Positions 17,025 to 28,943 of a stretch of DNA of 64,000 bases are shown piece after piece (position 1 is the first letter of the stretch; each line of letters begins with the position of its first letter). Below the pieces are notes generated by a model. The model was not told the origin of the DNA, searched no databases, and was given only the letters and a program-made list of their open reading frames with translations. The DNA is from Neisseria dentiae. Lineage in GTDB: Bacteria; Pseudomonadota; Gammaproteobacteria; Burkholderiales; Neisseriaceae. The translations under genes were made by a program, and so were the position numbers. The DNA is taken from contig NZ_CP059570.1 in assembly GCF_014055005.1 (NCBI RefSeq), positions 1,612,001 to 1,676,000 on the forward strand, written 5' to 3'.

Positions 17025-17052
17025 ATTTATATAAAGCTGCTAGTCTAGAGCC

Positions 17053-17673
17053 AAACAAATACTACATCTCCGAATTAAAACACTCCGTCTCCAGCACTAC
17101 AAAAAAACTTTCCATCGGCACATTGTCCCAACAGTTGCCTTTACACTGTATATCTTGCATCATCTTGGCTTGGGCCAAACTCCACCATACCGGTACAGCA
17201 CACCCAGTCAGAATGCAGCAGCTTCTCTTCGTTTAACTTGTACACCGCCCGGTTGTACATCTGCACCACAATCTTGTTATCAGGTCATCGAGACAAATAG
17301 GCGGGAATGTTGCCGTTGTATAAACCAGTATCGGTGACAGGTATAACGTGCCGTCGCAGCATTTAAACCAACCCCGTAACGTCAATCAGCCATTTTCATT
17401 GAGCACAGCGTCTTTGAAGTTATACTGAAAAATGCCAGTTAATCTGTTTCTGCCACATTTTGCCCCTTAAACTCAACTGCTCCATGATTCTTGAAGCAAT
17501 CCAACATCGGACTTACATTCGGTAGATATTGAAAAAATCAGCAGTACGCTGTTGCTTTTGAGTGCACAATATTACCCGACGGCTTGATATTTGAATGTAG
17601 GTTATATTTGCCTATCCAAGAAAACTATACCTTGGTTACGTTAAGATTTGTCCAACTTTTGAGATCCAGTACA
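17053..17673 (-). pseudogene. Decayed IS3-family element remnant
   Basis: On the minus strand the segment near 17100-17160 still encodes the end of an IS3 DDE domain (K-GNCWDNVPM-type block, compare 21236-21300). Around 17590-17625 the sequence GAATGTAGGTTATATTTGCC resembles the start of orfA in the intact element at 22183-22207. Many stops and gaps interrupt it. It begins directly beside the IS1595-type element and stops just before the mpl stop codon. Confidence 0.75.
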
Positions 17674-17679
17674 CAACGC

Positions 17680-19062
17680 TTAACGCCCTGCCAGCAAAGC
17701 CAGCAGCTTATCGTGGATGCCGCCGAAGCCGCCGTTGCTCATCACCAGAATATGGTCGCCCGGCCGGGCTTCCGCCGCCACCGCCGCCGTAAAGGCATCG
17801 AAATCTTTGCCCGTGTGCAGCTTGCCGCCCAGTGGGGCGAGCGCGTCGGCCACGTCCCAATCGACGCCGCCTGCGTAGCAGAATACCTTATCGGCTTCCT
17901 TCAGGCTTTCAGGCAGCGCGGCTTTCATGGTGCCGAGCTTCATGGTGTTGGAACGCGGCTCCAGCACGGCCAGAATACGCGCCGCGCCCACTTTCTGACG
18001 CAAGCCTGCCACGGTGGTGGCGATGGCGGTGGGATGGTGGGCGAAATCGTCGTAAACGGTGATGCCGTCGGCCTCGCCTTTGATTTCCATGCGCCGTTTC
18101 ACGTTTTTAAAGGCGCTCAGGGCTTCGCAGGCCGTCTGAACGTCCACGCCGGCATGGCGGGCTGCGGCAATCACGGCCAGCGCGTTCATGCGGTTGTGTT
18201 CGCCCATCAGGCTCCAAGCCACCCGCCCTGCCTGCCGGCCGTGCAGCAAAACATCGAATGAACCGTCGGCCGCCACGCCGCCAGTCTGCCAACCCGATGC
18301 CGTGCCGAAGGTTTCAACGGGGGTCCAGCAGCCTTTGTCTAAAGTGTCTTGCAGGTTTTGCTCGGTGCCGTTGGCAACAATCAGGCCGTCTGAAGGAATG
18401 GTACGCACAAGGTGGTGGAACTGGGTTTGGATGGCGGCCAGATCGGCGAAAATATCGGCGTGATCGAATTCGAGGTTGTTCAGAATCGCGGTGCGCGGGC
18501 GGTAATGCACGAATTTGGAGCGTTTGTCGAAAAACGCGGTGTCGTATTCGTCGGCTTCGATCACAAAAAACGGCGACTGCGAATGCGGGTCTTGGCGCGG
18601 CGCTTGCGGCAGGCGGGCGGACACGCTGAAATTCTGCGGCACGCCGCCGATAAGGAAGCCCGGCGCCAAACCGGCGTATTCGAGCACCCATGCCAGCATC
18701 GAAGCGGTAGTGGTTTTGCCGTGCGTGCCGGCCACACCCAGCACCCAACGACCCTGCAACACGTTTTCAGCCAGCCATTGCGGGCCGGAAACATACGGCA
18801 GGCCGCGGTTCATCACTGCTTCCACCACTTCCATGCCACGTTTGGCCACATTGCCGATCACATAAAAGTCGGCGGGGAATTTATCCAGCTGCGCGGCATC
18901 GAAGCCTTCGTGCACACCTATGCCCAAGGCTTCGAGCTGGGTGCTCATCGGCGGATACATTTTGGCGTCGCAGCCGGTTACTTTAAAGCCTGCTTCTTTG
19001 GCTATCGCCGCTACGCCGCCCATAAAGGTGCCGCCGATGCCGATAATGTGGATGTGTTTCAT
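17680..19062 (-). CDS. mpl: UDP-MurNAc:L-Ala-gamma-D-Glu-meso-DAP ligase
   Basis: 460 residues from the ATG at 19062, chosen because MKHIHIIGIGGTFMGGVAAI begins the Mur-ligase nucleotide-sugar domain. The ATP P-loop GVAGTHGKTTT is at about 109-119, with the ligase C-terminal domain after residue 320. Mpl reattaches recovered murein tripeptide to UDP-MurNAc in cell-wall recycling in the cytoplasm. The GT-F/MGG start distinguishes it from MurC. It contains one internal DUS. The stop lies only seven bases from the IS remnant, but the C-terminus (GGFGGIHDKLLALL) looks complete. Confidence 0.95.
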   Translation of the reverse strand: MKHIHIIGIGGTFMGGVAAIAKEAGFKVTGCDAKMYPPMSTQLEALGIGVHEGFDAAQLDKFPADFYVIGNVAKRGMEVVEAVMNRGLPYVSGPQWLAENVLQGRWVLGVAGTHGKTTTASMLAWVLEYAGLAPGFLIGGVPQNFSVSARLPQAPRQDPHSQSPFFVIEADEYDTAFFDKRSKFVHYRPRTAILNNLEFDHADIFADLAAIQTQFHHLVRTIPSDGLIVANGTEQNLQDTLDKGCWTPVETFGTASGWQTGGVAADGSFDVLLHGRQAGRVAWSLMGEHNRMNALAVIAAARHAGVDVQTACEALSAFKNVKRRMEIKGEADGITVYDDFAHHPTAIATTVAGLRQKVGAARILAVLEPRSNTMKLGTMKAALPESLKEADKVFCYAGGVDWDVADALAPLGGKLHTGKDFDAFTAAVAAEARPGDHILVMSNGGFGGIHDKLLALLAGR

Positions 19063-19334
19063 AGCTGGGTTTCTGTGCGCAAAAAACGTGATTATATAGC
19101 GAATCGGCGCCGCATTCGGCCTCTTCCGGTGATTTTTCCGCCCTGCCCCGCCGTTTCGCGCAAAGCCACCCCCGCGGCATACGCAAAACCGCACGCCGCA
19201 CCCTTAATTTTTTCTCGCACAACTTTACATAAATCAGTATGATAGCAACCTTACCGGCAGAAAAACGCCTGCTGCACACACTTCAGGCCTGCCGGCAAAA
19301 TAAAACCATACTTAAATTTTGAAGAGGTATCACC

Positions 19335-20879
19335 GTGTCTGATTCTAACCAATCCAAGCGCGAAACCTTCTCGAACCGTAGGGCATTTATGTTTGCCGCC
19401 ATCGGTTCGGCGGTAGGTTTGGGCAATATTTGGCGCTTTCCCTATGTAACTTACGACAACGGCGGTGGCGCGTTTATCGTGCCCTACCTGATTGCGCTGC
19501 TCACTGCGGGCATCCCCCTGCTGTTTTTGGACTACGCCATCGGCCACCGTTACCGCGGCTCGCCTCCCTTGGCGTTCCGCCGCCTCAACCGCGCCCTGGA
19601 GCCTTTCGGTTGGTGGAACGTGTTGGCCAACGTGATTATCTGTATCTACTATGCCGTGATTATCGGCTGGGCGGCCAGCTACACCTACTATTCGCTGGTT
19701 GGCGCATGGGGTGCCGACCCGCAGGCGTTTTTCTTTAAAGACTATCTGCACATGGCCGACGGCGTATCCGTGGGCTTCGATTTCGTAGCCAAAGTGCTCG
19801 GCCCCTTGATCGGCGTGTGGATTTTCACCTTTCTGATTCTGGCGCTGGGCGTGCAGAAAGGCGTGGCGCGCTCGTCGAGCTTCTTTATGCCGCTCTTGGT
19901 GGTGATGTTCCTGATTATGGTAGCCATCGCGCTGACCCTGCCGGGCGCCGCCAAAGGCTTGGATGCGCTGTTTACGCCCGATTGGTCGAAACTTTCCAAC
20001 CCCAGCGTGTGGGTTGCCGCCTACGGCCAGATTTTCTTCTCGCTGTCTATCTGCTTCGGCATCATGGTAACCTATTCCTCTTACCTGAAACCCAAATCCG
20101 ACCTCACCGGCACGGGCTTGGTGGTAGGCTTTGCCAACAGCAGCTTTGAAGTGTTGGCCGGTATCGGCGTGTTTGCCGCGCTGGGCTTTATGGCCACCGC
20201 TGCGGGCAAAGAAGTGAGCGAGGTAGCCTCTTCGGGCATCGGTTTGGCCTTTATCGCCTTCCCCACCATCATCAACCAGGCTCCGTTCGGCTCGTTAATC
20301 GGCGTGCTGTTTTTCGGCTCGCTGGTTTTTGCCGGCATCACTTCGATGATTTCGATTGTGGAGGTAATCATTGCCGCCGTGCAGGACAAACTGCGCTTGG
20401 GGCGCGTTGCCGCCACGTTTGCCGTGTGCCTGCCGATGGGCATCGTGTCGGCGCTGCTGTTCGGCACCACCACCGGCCTGCCGGTGTTGGACGTGATGGA
20501 CAAATTCGTCAACACCTACGGTATCGTCGCCGCCGGTTTCCTGTATGTTTTGGTATTGGTTGCTACCAAAAAACTGCCGGTGCTGCGCCAACATATCAAC
20601 GCGATTTCATCGTTCAAAGTCGGCACCTTGTGGTATGTTTTCGTGTGCACCACCGTTGCCATGCTGGGCTATATGCTGTTTAACGACACCAAAACCCTGC
20701 TGGCCGAAAACTACGAAGGCTACCCCGACTGGTTTTTGGACACCTTCGGCTGGGGTATGTCGCTGGGCTTGATTGTGCTGGCATTGCTGCTGTCGCTGCT
20801 GCCGTGGCGCATGGAAAACAAATTCAACCCCGACGAAGCCCACAAATCCGACGAAACCCGCAAAGGAGAACAATCATGA
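19335..20879 (+). CDS. NSS-family sodium-dependent amino-acid transporter (MetP-like)
   Basis: 514 residues with about 11-12 membrane helices. The first helix shows the NSS signature [20 protein letters not shown] (about 19-38), followed by [11 protein letters not shown]. These residues form the sodium and substrate sites in LeuT-like symporters. The downstream MetS-like micro-protein, overlapping by four bases, points to a methionine/alanine importer of the MetPS type. The start GTGTCTGATTC... is a GTG at 19335 preceded by GAGG. A cytoplasmic charged tail ends the protein. Confidence 0.92.
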   Translation: MSDSNQSKRETFSNRRAFMFAAIGSAVGLGNIWRFPYVTYDNGGGAFIVPYLIALLTAGIPLLFLDYAIGHRYRGSPPLAFRRLNRALEPFGWWNVLANVIICIYYAVIIGWAASYTYYSLVGAWGADPQAFFFKDYLHMADGVSVGFDFVAKVLGPLIGVWIFTFLILALGVQKGVARSSSFFMPLLVVMFLIMVAIALTLPGAAKGLDALFTPDWSKLSNPSVWVAAYGQIFFSLSICFGIMVTYSSYLKPKSDLTGTGLVVGFANSSFEVLAGIGVFAALGFMATAAGKEVSEVASSGIGLAFIAFPTIINQAPFGSLIGVLFFGSLVFAGITSMISIVEVIIAAVQDKLRLGRVAATFAVCLPMGIVSALLFGTTTGLPVLDVMDKFVNTYGIVAAGFLYVLVLVATKKLPVLRQHINAISSFKVGTLWYVFVCTTVAMLGYMLFNDTKTLLAENYEGYPDWFLDTFGWGMSLGLIVLALLLSLLPWRMENKFNPDEAHKSDETRKGEQS

Positions 20880-20968
20880 GCGCCGCCGCCATCACCATGC
20901 TTGTGATAACGCTGGTTATCATTTGGGGTGGATTTATTGTTTCGGTGATGCGTCTGCCGAAAGAATAA
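20876..20968 (+). CDS. MetS-type small subunit of NSS transporter
   Basis: 30 residues: [20 protein letters not shown] makes up most of a single transmembrane helix, followed by [10 protein letters not shown]. The ATG overlaps the TGA of the transporter (ATGA, 20876-20879), and AAAGGAG lies about 8 bases upstream. MetS-family partners of NSS transporters have this size, one helix and a short basic end; in Corynebacterium MetPS the small subunit is needed for uptake. Confidence 0.85.
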   Translation: MSAAAITMLVITLVIIWGGFIVSVMRLPKE

Positions 20969-21056
20969 GCCCGACCGCCAAGCAGTAAATAAAACGGAAA
21001 GGCCGTCTGAAAAATATGAACTGTCCCCCAATACTTGGACAAGTTAGGAATCTTTC

Positions 21057-21746
21057 TCAAACAGCCTTTTCAAGCTGGGTTCTGTAGCCGACAGGACTCA
21101 GCTTTTTCAAGTTTAAACTAATCCGTTCATGATTGTAGTAATGTATGTAATCATCTATTACCTCCGTCAGCTCCGCCACCGACAGCGCACCTTCCTGATA
21201 GAAACTCTCCGTTTTCAGTATACCGAAGAAACTCTCCATCGGCGCATTGTCCCAACAATTGCCTTTGCGCGACATACTTTGCACAATCCCTTTCTCAGCC
21301 AATTTCGTTCGATAAGCCTCGGTGCGGTAAAGCACACCCTGGTCGGAATGCAGCAGCGGCGTTTGGCCTTTCAGACGGCCGAATGCTTGGTCCAACATTT
21401 GCGCCACCATTTTACTGTTTGCTCTGCGGCCTAAAGAATAGGCCACAATCTCCCGATTAAACACATCCAATATCGGCGATAAGTACAGCTTCCCGTCTGT
21501 GCATTTGAACTCCGTCACATCGGTCAGCCATTTGTCTGCCGGTTTGCCGGCGGTAAACTCACGATTGAGAATATTGTCCGAAGCCTCTCCCACTGTTTGC
21601 GGACGGTAGGTTTTTTTACTGCGGACTTTGGCTTTCAGTCCCAACAAACCCATAATGCGCTGTACTTTCTTTTTGTTCCACGACAATACGGCGGCAATCC
21701 GCCGGTGGCCGTAACGGCCTTTGTGTCGGCGGTAGACTTCGCTCAC
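21057..21746 (-). CDS. IS3-family transposase OrfB (DDE domain)
   Basis: At least 229 residues (the GTG at 21746 is only the first internal start; the frame is open further upstream to about 21880, so it is normally made as OrfAB by -1 frameshift from orfA). It shows the HTH_21 region (RRHKGRYGHRRIAAVL) and the rve integrase core with the three acidic residues: WLTDVTEF, LLHSDQG and the Glu after GNCWDNAPMESFF. The C-terminal YYNHERISLNLKKLSPVGYR motif is typical of the IS150 group. Confidence 0.93.
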   Translation of the reverse strand: MSEVYRRHKGRYGHRRIAAVLSWNKKKVQRIMGLLGLKAKVRSKKTYRPQTVGEASDNILNREFTAGKPADKWLTDVTEFKCTDGKLYLSPILDVFNREIVAYSLGRRANSKMVAQMLDQAFGRLKGQTPLLHSDQGVLYRTEAYRTKLAEKGIVQSMSRKGNCWDNAPMESFFGILKTESFYQEGALSVAELTEVIDDYIHYYNHERISLNLKKLSPVGYRTQLEKAV

Positions 21747-21853
21747 TGCGGTTTTGGCCGCCGTATCGGGATCGGTTTTGCCGGTGTGGTAGTAGAAACT
21801 GCTTTTGGGAATGCCGGCACTGTGCAGCAGGTATTTCAGCGGGTGCTTTGCCC

Positions 21854-22207
21854 TCAGCGTTTGGACGGTTTCGCAGCTTTGGCGGCGGCCGCTTCCTTTT
21901 CGTTGAGGGTTTTCATGTGCTTTAGGTAGTCGTTCTCCGCCCTCATGTATCGCAATTCTTCAATCAGTTCGGCCTGTGTTTTTTCGTGGTCGGGTTTGTC
22001 GGCGGTAAACGGGTTTTTGCGTTTGGTCTTCATGGGGTTAGCCTGCGGGTGCCGGAGTGCGGCGATGCCGCCTTGCCGATAGGCGGCTATCCAACGGCGC
22101 AGGTGGGTGCGTGAGACGTTGAAGTGCTCTGCGGTGCGCTGTTGGCTGTGCACCTGGTGGTAATGGAGTACGGCTCGGTATTTGAAGTGTAGGTTATATT
22201 TGGACAT
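21854..22207 (-). CDS. IS3-family OrfA (helix-turn-helix)
   Basis: 117 residues from the ATG at 22207 (MSKYNLHFKYRAVLHYHQVH). It has a helix-turn-helix (AEHFNVSRTHLRRWIAAYRQGG, about 29-50) and a C-terminal leucine-zipper-like coiled coil (ELIEELRYMRAENDYLKHMK). It binds the IS ends. Its last codons overlap the upstream part of the orfB frame, as expected for programmed -1 frameshifting. Confidence 0.9.
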   Translation of the reverse strand: MSKYNLHFKYRAVLHYHQVHSQQRTAEHFNVSRTHLRRWIAAYRQGGIAALRHPQANPMKTKRKNPFTADKPDHEKTQAELIEELRYMRAENDYLKHMKTLNEKEAAAAKAAKPSKR

Positions 22208-22304
22208 AAGAAAACTGCACCTTTTAAAGTTGGAGGGGGTGTCCAATTTTTGGGGTGCAGTTCAATATTTTCAGACGGCCTTTCCGTTTCTAAAGCATTC
22301 ACGT

Positions 22305-23219
22305 TATAGTCAATTAAAATAAGAACTACGTAGCAGTGCAGTCATAAAATCTCCCACGGCAGGTAAAACTTTCCGCAAATGCTTTTTAATATTCGCCCAT
22401 ACCTTTTCAATCGGATTAAGCTCGGGTGAATAAGGAGCAAGGGGCAATACTTTATGTCCCTGCTTCTGCGCCATTTCAGTCAAAACCGCCATACGGTGGA
22501 AACGGGCATTGTCCATAATGATGACGGATTTCTCCGTCAGTTCGGGCAGCAGCATTTGCTCAAACCATGCTTCGAACAGGCTGCCGTCCATGGTGCCGCA
22601 ATAGGTCATGGGGGCAATCAGGCTGCCTTTACCTTGGATTTGTGCCGCAACCAATGAAATACGTTGGTATTTTCTGCCGCTGATTTGTGCTTTGACGGGT
22701 ACGCCTTTTTTCGAGTAAGCGTAAGGGCGGTAAAAAAAGGTGTCGAACCCTGTTTCATCAAGAAAAACTGCTTGATAGTCAGTATATTGGCTCAATGCTT
22801 GTTGATAAGCGGCTACTTGTTCGGGTTTTTGTTCTTTGTATGTGGTGGTCTTTTTTTTCGTGTGATGCCCATGACTTTGAGCAGGTAGCTGACATTTGGG
22901 GCGCTGCACCCTAAATGTTCTGCGATTTCGTGCAGGTAGGCATCAGGATGCTGTTCGAGATAGTCTGAAAGCTGTTGCCTGTCTATTTTTGTGGCATTAC
23001 CACCTTTGACTTGATGCGCCAGTGAACCTGTTTGTTCATAGAGTCGCAGCCAACTGCTCAGCGTTTTGTCGCTGATACCATATACACGGCAGACTTGGCT
23101 TGCATTTTGGCATTGCCGGTAATATTCGATTGCTTTTTGTCGGAGTTCTATCGGGTAGGCCATTTTTTTCTGCTGGTAAGGGGGAGTAAAGTTCGGAATT
23201 CTTATTTTAATTCACTATA
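22305..23219 (-). mobile_element. IS630-family insertion sequence
   Basis: About 915 bp, from TATAGTCAATTAAAATAAGAA to the inverted TTCTTATTTTAATTCACTATA, with TA at both ends as expected for TA-targeting IS630 elements. The transposase lies on the minus strand in two frames, and its stop codon is inside the left terminal repeat. The end sequence matches that of the 117-bp MITE (8056-8172, 50514-50630), so this element is a candidate source of the mobilising enzyme. Confidence 0.92.
22310..23163 (-). CDS. IS630-family transposase, two frames joined at an A8 run
   Basis: The first frame (23163-22813) encodes the N-terminal helix-turn-helix: MAYPIELRQKAIEYYRQCQN, YGISDKTLSSWLRLY, and a second HTH AEHLGCSAPNVSYLLK. 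The second frame (to 22310) encodes the DDE domain: VFLDETGFD, VIIMDNARFHR and LAPYSPELNPIEKVWANIK. The two overlap, and the frame change falls at eight A residues (coding strand, near 22850). A -1 shift there would fuse them. Programmed frameshifting at A runs is known in this superfamily; a simple inactivating indel is the alternative. Confidence 0.85.
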
Positions 23220-23430
23220 TATCGAAGCCTGAAAAGCAACATGGAACAGGCTGAGGCCTTTGCAAAAACTGCCTTGAGGCCATCTGAAATGCTTAAATTC
23301 CGTTTTGGCTTCGCAAGTGCGCTGCGTTAACCGCTCAGGCGGGAATAACGGAAAAGGAGCTTCGGGTGATGTTTTTGATTTTTGCAAAGACATCAGGCTT
23401 TGCCGAATCTTCAATCAACCGCTCTCCGTC

Positions 23431-23883
23431 TCACGCCTTGCCCGTGCTGCCGAAACCGCCGGCTCCGCGTTCGCTGGCGGCAAACTCGTCCACCAATTTA
23501 AACTCGGCCTGCACCACCGGCACCACCACCATTTGCGCGATGCGCGCCAACGGTTCGATGGTAAACGCCTCTTTGCCGCGGTTCCAAACCGACACTTTCA
23601 GCTCGCCCTGATAATCCGAATCGATCAGGCCGACCAAATTGCCCAACACAATGCCGTGCTTGTGCCCCAAACCCGAACGCGGCAGCAGTACGGCTGCGTA
23701 GGCGGGGTTGGCCAGATGAACGGCCAAACCGGTGGGCACGAGAAACGTGTCGCCCGGCTGCAAAACAACGGCTTCGTCGATACAGGCGCGCAAATCCAAG
23801 CCTGCCGAGCCGGGCGTGGCATAAGCAGGCAGGTTGCCGGCCATTTTCGGGTTAAGTATTTTCAGTTCCACTTCAGTTCGCAT
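23431..23883 (-). CDS. dut: dUTP diphosphatase
   Basis: 150 residues, trimeric dUTPase hydrolysing dUTP to dUMP and pyrophosphate, which keeps uracil out of DNA and feeds thymidylate synthesis. The conserved motifs are visible: GSAGLDLRA (about 24-32), [27 protein letters not shown], and the C-terminal [11 protein letters not shown] arm that closes over the active site. Length and motif order are normal. Followed on its upstream side by a DUS pair and purA. Confidence 0.97.
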   Translation of the reverse strand: MRTEVELKILNPKMAGNLPAYATPGSAGLDLRACIDEAVVLQPGDTFLVPTGLAVHLANPAYAAVLLPRSGLGHKHGIVLGNLVGLIDSDYQGELKVSVWNRGKEAFTIEPLARIAQMVVVPVVQAEFKLVDEFAASERGAGGFGSTGKA

Positions 23884-23923
23884 GATGGTTCTTCTGTTGT
23901 TTCAAAAGGCGTTTATTATACAC

Positions 23924-23954
23924 AAAGGCCGTCTGAAAAGTTTCAGACGGCCTC
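23924..23954. terminator. Inverted DUS pair between purA and dut
   Basis: AAAGGCCGTCTGAAAAGTTTCAGACGGCCT makes a tight stem with a very short loop, about 45 bases past the purA stop (minus strand). Probable purA terminator. Confidence 0.7.
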
Positions 23955-24000
23955 TCATAAAGGCTTTGCAAATAAAGGCCTTGCAAAACCGCCCGCCCGG

Positions 24001-26483
<2,483 letters not shown>

Positions 26484-26742
26484 GAAAATCCAATCTTTCT
26501 GTAAACACAAAACACAACAAAGGCTGTTCAAACTTAAAAACCATCGTTTCGGGCAGCGCCCGCCGCCCGCGTTATGATTTGATTTTAAATTCAAACAGCC
26601 CCGAATTATTAAAGCAGAACTTTAACATAAAACAACAATGAAGTGCAGCCTGTTTTTGCCCCGCACAGCCGTACCGCTTGCGCGTTTTTGTTTTCAGACG
26701 GCCTAACCTTTATTGCCGGCACCGCAGTTTTCAACGCATAAA

Positions 26743-26767
26743 AAACGCCGCATTTCTGCGGCGTTTG
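26743..26767 (-). terminator. Rho-independent terminator of ihfB
   Basis: Read on the minus strand: AAACGCCGCAGAAATGCGGCG followed by a T run. The perfect 8-bp GC stem starts 11 bases after the ihfB stop. This is a classical terminator, unlike the DUS-type pairs used elsewhere. Confidence 0.85.
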
Positions 26768-26777
26768 CTTTTTCGGT

Positions 26778-27089
26778 TTATTTTGCGTTCAGCAGGGCTT
26801 GGTCAACGCGCTCGCGCAACTCCTTGCCCGGTTTGAAGTGGGGAACATACTTTTCGGGCACTTCCACACGTTCGCCGGTTTTGGGGTTGCGGCCGACGCG
26901 GGCCGGGCGGCGGTTCAGATCGAAGCTGCCGAAGCCGCGGATTTCGATGCGCTGGCCTTTGGCAAGCGAGCGGGTCATGGTGTCGACCAAAACCTTTACG
27001 CTGTATTCGACGTCTTTAGCCATCAGTTGCGTGCCGTTTTTTTCGGCAAACACTTCCGCCAAACGAACCATCAATTCAGACTTAGTCAT
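26778..27089 (-). CDS. ihfB: Integration host factor subunit beta
   Basis: 103 residues of the HU/IHF fold. [19 protein letters not shown] is the helical dimerisation part. [20 protein letters not shown] and [12 protein letters not shown] form the beta arms with the Pro that intercalates and bends DNA. Together with IhfA it bends DNA at specific sites in replication, recombination and transcription. It lies 11 bases downstream of rpsA and is co-transcribed with it, the same rpsA-ihfB order as in enteric bacteria. Confidence 0.97.
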   Translation of the reverse strand: MTKSELMVRLAEVFAEKNGTQLMAKDVEYSVKVLVDTMTRSLAKGQRIEIRGFGSFDLNRRPARVGRNPKTGERVEVPEKYVPHFKPGKELRERVDQALLNAK

Positions 27090-27100
27090 GTCTGCACCTA

Positions 27101-28786
27101 TTACTCTTGGTCGCCTGAAAGTTTGGCTTTCAGCAAATCGCCCAGGCTGGTGGTGCCGGCGCTGGCGGTTGCAGCGGCGTTAACGGAATTCAGGGCGTCG
27201 CGGTTGTCTTTGGCGTCTTTCGCTTTCACCGACAGCTTGATGCTGCGGTTTTTGCGGTCAACGGTGGCAACAACGGCTTCTACTTCGTCGCCTTCTTTCA
27301 ACACGTTGCGCAGGTCTTCAACGCGCTCGCTCGACCATTCGGAAGCGGGCAGGTAGGCTTCCACTTCGTCGGACAGGGCAACCACGGCGCCTTTGGCGTC
27401 AACGGATTTGGCCACGCCTTTAACCAGCGAACCTTTGTCGTTCACGCTGATGAAGTTGCCGAAGGGGTCGCCTTCCAGTTGTTTGATGCCCAAAGAGATG
27501 CGTTCTTTTTCAACATCGATGGCCAACACAACGGCTTCCACTTCTTCGCCTTTTTTGTATTTGCGCACGGCTTCTTCGCCGGTTTCGGTCCAAGACAGGT
27601 CGGAGAGGTGAACCAGGCCGTCGATGCCGCCGGGCAGGCCGACGAATACGCCGAAGTCGGTGATGGATTTAACCGCGCCGGACAGTTTGTCGCCTTTGTT
27701 GTGGTTGGCGGCAAATTCTTCCCACGGATTGGCCTGGCACTGTTTCATGCCCAGGCTGATGCGGCGGCGGTCTTCGTCGATTTCGAGAATCATCACTTCT
27801 ACTTCGTCGCCCAGTTGCACGACTTTGCTCGGGTGAACGTTTTTGTTGGTCCAATCCATTTCGGAAACGTGCACCAAGCCTTCGATGCCTTGTTCGATTT
27901 CAACGAACGCGCCGTAGTCGGTCAGGTTGGATACTTTGCCGAACAGGCGGGTGCCTTGTGGGTAACGGCGGGTCAGGCCGCTCCAGGGGTCTTCGCCCAG
28001 TTGTTTCATACCCAGGGAAACGCGTTGTTTGTCTTGGTCGAACTTCAGCACTTTGGCTTCTACTTCCTGGCCCACTTCCAGCACTTCGCTCGGGTGTTTC
28101 ACGCGGCGCCATGCCAGGTCGGTAATGTGCAACAGGCCGTCGATGCCGCCCAAGTCAACGAATGCACCGTAGTCGGTGATGTTTTTAACGATGCCTTTAA
28201 CAACCGAACCTTCTTGCAGGTTTTCCAGCAGGGCTTTGCGCTCTTCGCCCAAAGTTACTTCCAGAACGGCGCGGCGGGATACCACAACGTTGTTGCGTTT
28301 TTTGTCGAGTTTGATCACTTTGAATTCTACTTCTTTGCCTTCAAAGTGAGAGGTGTCTTTTACGGGGCGCACGTCAACCAGCGAGCCGGGCAGGAAGGCG
28401 CGGATGCTGTTGATCATCACGGTTAAGCCGCCTTTGACTTTGCCGTTGATGACGCCTGAAAGGATGTCGCCGTTTTCCATGGCTTCTTCCAGAGCGATCC
28501 AATCGGCGGCGCGTTTGGCTTTTTCGCGCGACAGTTTGGTTTCGCCGAAACCGTTTTCAACGGATTCGATGGTTACGGTAACGAAATCGCCTACTTTAAC
28601 TTCAATCTCGCCCTGAGCGTTTTTGAATTCAGCCACGTCGATCAGAGATTCGGATTTCAAACCGGCGTTTACGGTAACGAAGTTTTGGTCGATGCCTACG
28701 ACTTCGGCGGTAATCACTTCACCGGGGTTCATCTCTTGAAGGGTAAAGCTTTCTTCCAAAAGTTGGGCAAAATTTTCCATAGTCAT
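27101..28786 (-). CDS. rpsA: 30S ribosomal protein S1
   Basis: 561 residues with six tandem S1 RNA-binding repeats. The repeats are recognisable by recurring G-x-V-x-x-I-x-D-x-G-x-F-V-x-L motifs ([50 protein letters not shown]). The acidic N-terminal domain that docks on S2 begins [11 protein letters not shown]1 unwinds and presents mRNA to the 30S subunit. The start could be at 28786 or two codons on. It sits between cmk and ihfB, a widely conserved order. Confidence 0.98.
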   Translation of the reverse strand: MTMENFAQLLEESFTLQEMNPGEVITAEVVGIDQNFVTVNAGLKSESLIDVAEFKNAQGEIEVKVGDFVTVTIESVENGFGETKLSREKAKRAADWIALEEAMENGDILSGVINGKVKGGLTVMINSIRAFLPGSLVDVRPVKDTSHFEGKEVEFKVIKLDKKRNNVVVSRRAVLEVTLGEERKALLENLQEGSVVKGIVKNITDYGAFVDLGGIDGLLHITDLAWRRVKHPSEVLEVGQEVEAKVLKFDQDKQRVSLGMKQLGEDPWSGLTRRYPQGTRLFGKVSNLTDYGAFVEIEQGIEGLVHVSEMDWTNKNVHPSKVVQLGDEVEVMILEIDEDRRRISLGMKQCQANPWEEFAANHNKGDKLSGAVKSITDFGVFVGLPGGIDGLVHLSDLSWTETGEEAVRKYKKGEEVEAVVLAIDVEKERISLGIKQLEGDPFGNFISVNDKGSLVKGVAKSVDAKGAVVALSDEVEAYLPASEWSSERVEDLRNVLKEGDEVEAVVATVDRKNRSIKLSVKAKDAKDNRDALNSVNAAATASAGTTSLGDLLKAKLSGDQE

Positions 28787-28879
28787 AAATAACTCTTTTC
28801 AATACACCGCCAAGGGGTGCGGGGTGGGTTGTAAAAAACGCTTGCCGCCCTTGGCGCGGCAGACGTTTGCTGCAAACGG

Positions 28880-28918
28880 TTTTCAGACGGCCTTTCAAGA
28901 TTCGGGGCCGTCTGAAAA
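28880..28918. terminator. Inverted DUS pair between cmk and rpsA
   Basis: TTTTCAGACGGCC and GGCCGTCTGAAAAAA with a 14-base loop. Probably terminates cmk transcripts, with rpsA then having its own promoter. Confidence 0.6.
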
Positions 28919-28943
28919 AAGCTGGCGGGATTATACAGCAAGC

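Larger units (their letters stand above)
15515..17052 (+). mobile_element. Degenerate IS1595/IS1016-type element, split by an IS5-type insertion
   Basis: The outer ends are GGCTCTAGACTAGcag (15515 onward, continuing after the inserted element at 16338) and the exact inverted repeat ending GTCTAGAGCC at 17052. AAACAAA flanks both sides and may be the target duplication. The transposase is broken. The inner element at 15524-16341 disrupts the left terminal repeat itself, so this IS cannot move any more. Confidence 0.8.
21017..22264 (-). mobile_element. IS3-family (IS150-group) insertion sequence
   Basis: 1248 bp with terminal repeats TGAACTGTCCCCCAATACTTGGACA (left) and the inverted TGAACTGCACCCCAAAAATTGGACA (right), and a 3-bp direct repeat ATA on both sides. 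It carries overlapping orfA and orfB on the minus strand. All parts are intact, so it is probably a functional and recent insertion. Confidence 0.95.
21001..22282. terminator. DUS-pair terminator of the metS transcript, split by IS3 insertion
   Basis: GGCCGTCTGAAAAATA (21001-21016) and ATATTTTCAGACGGCC (22265-22280) would form a perfect stem if the IS between them were removed. The insertion went into the loop and duplicated ATA. The terminator of the NSS transporter operon is thus broken in two. Confidence 0.8.
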
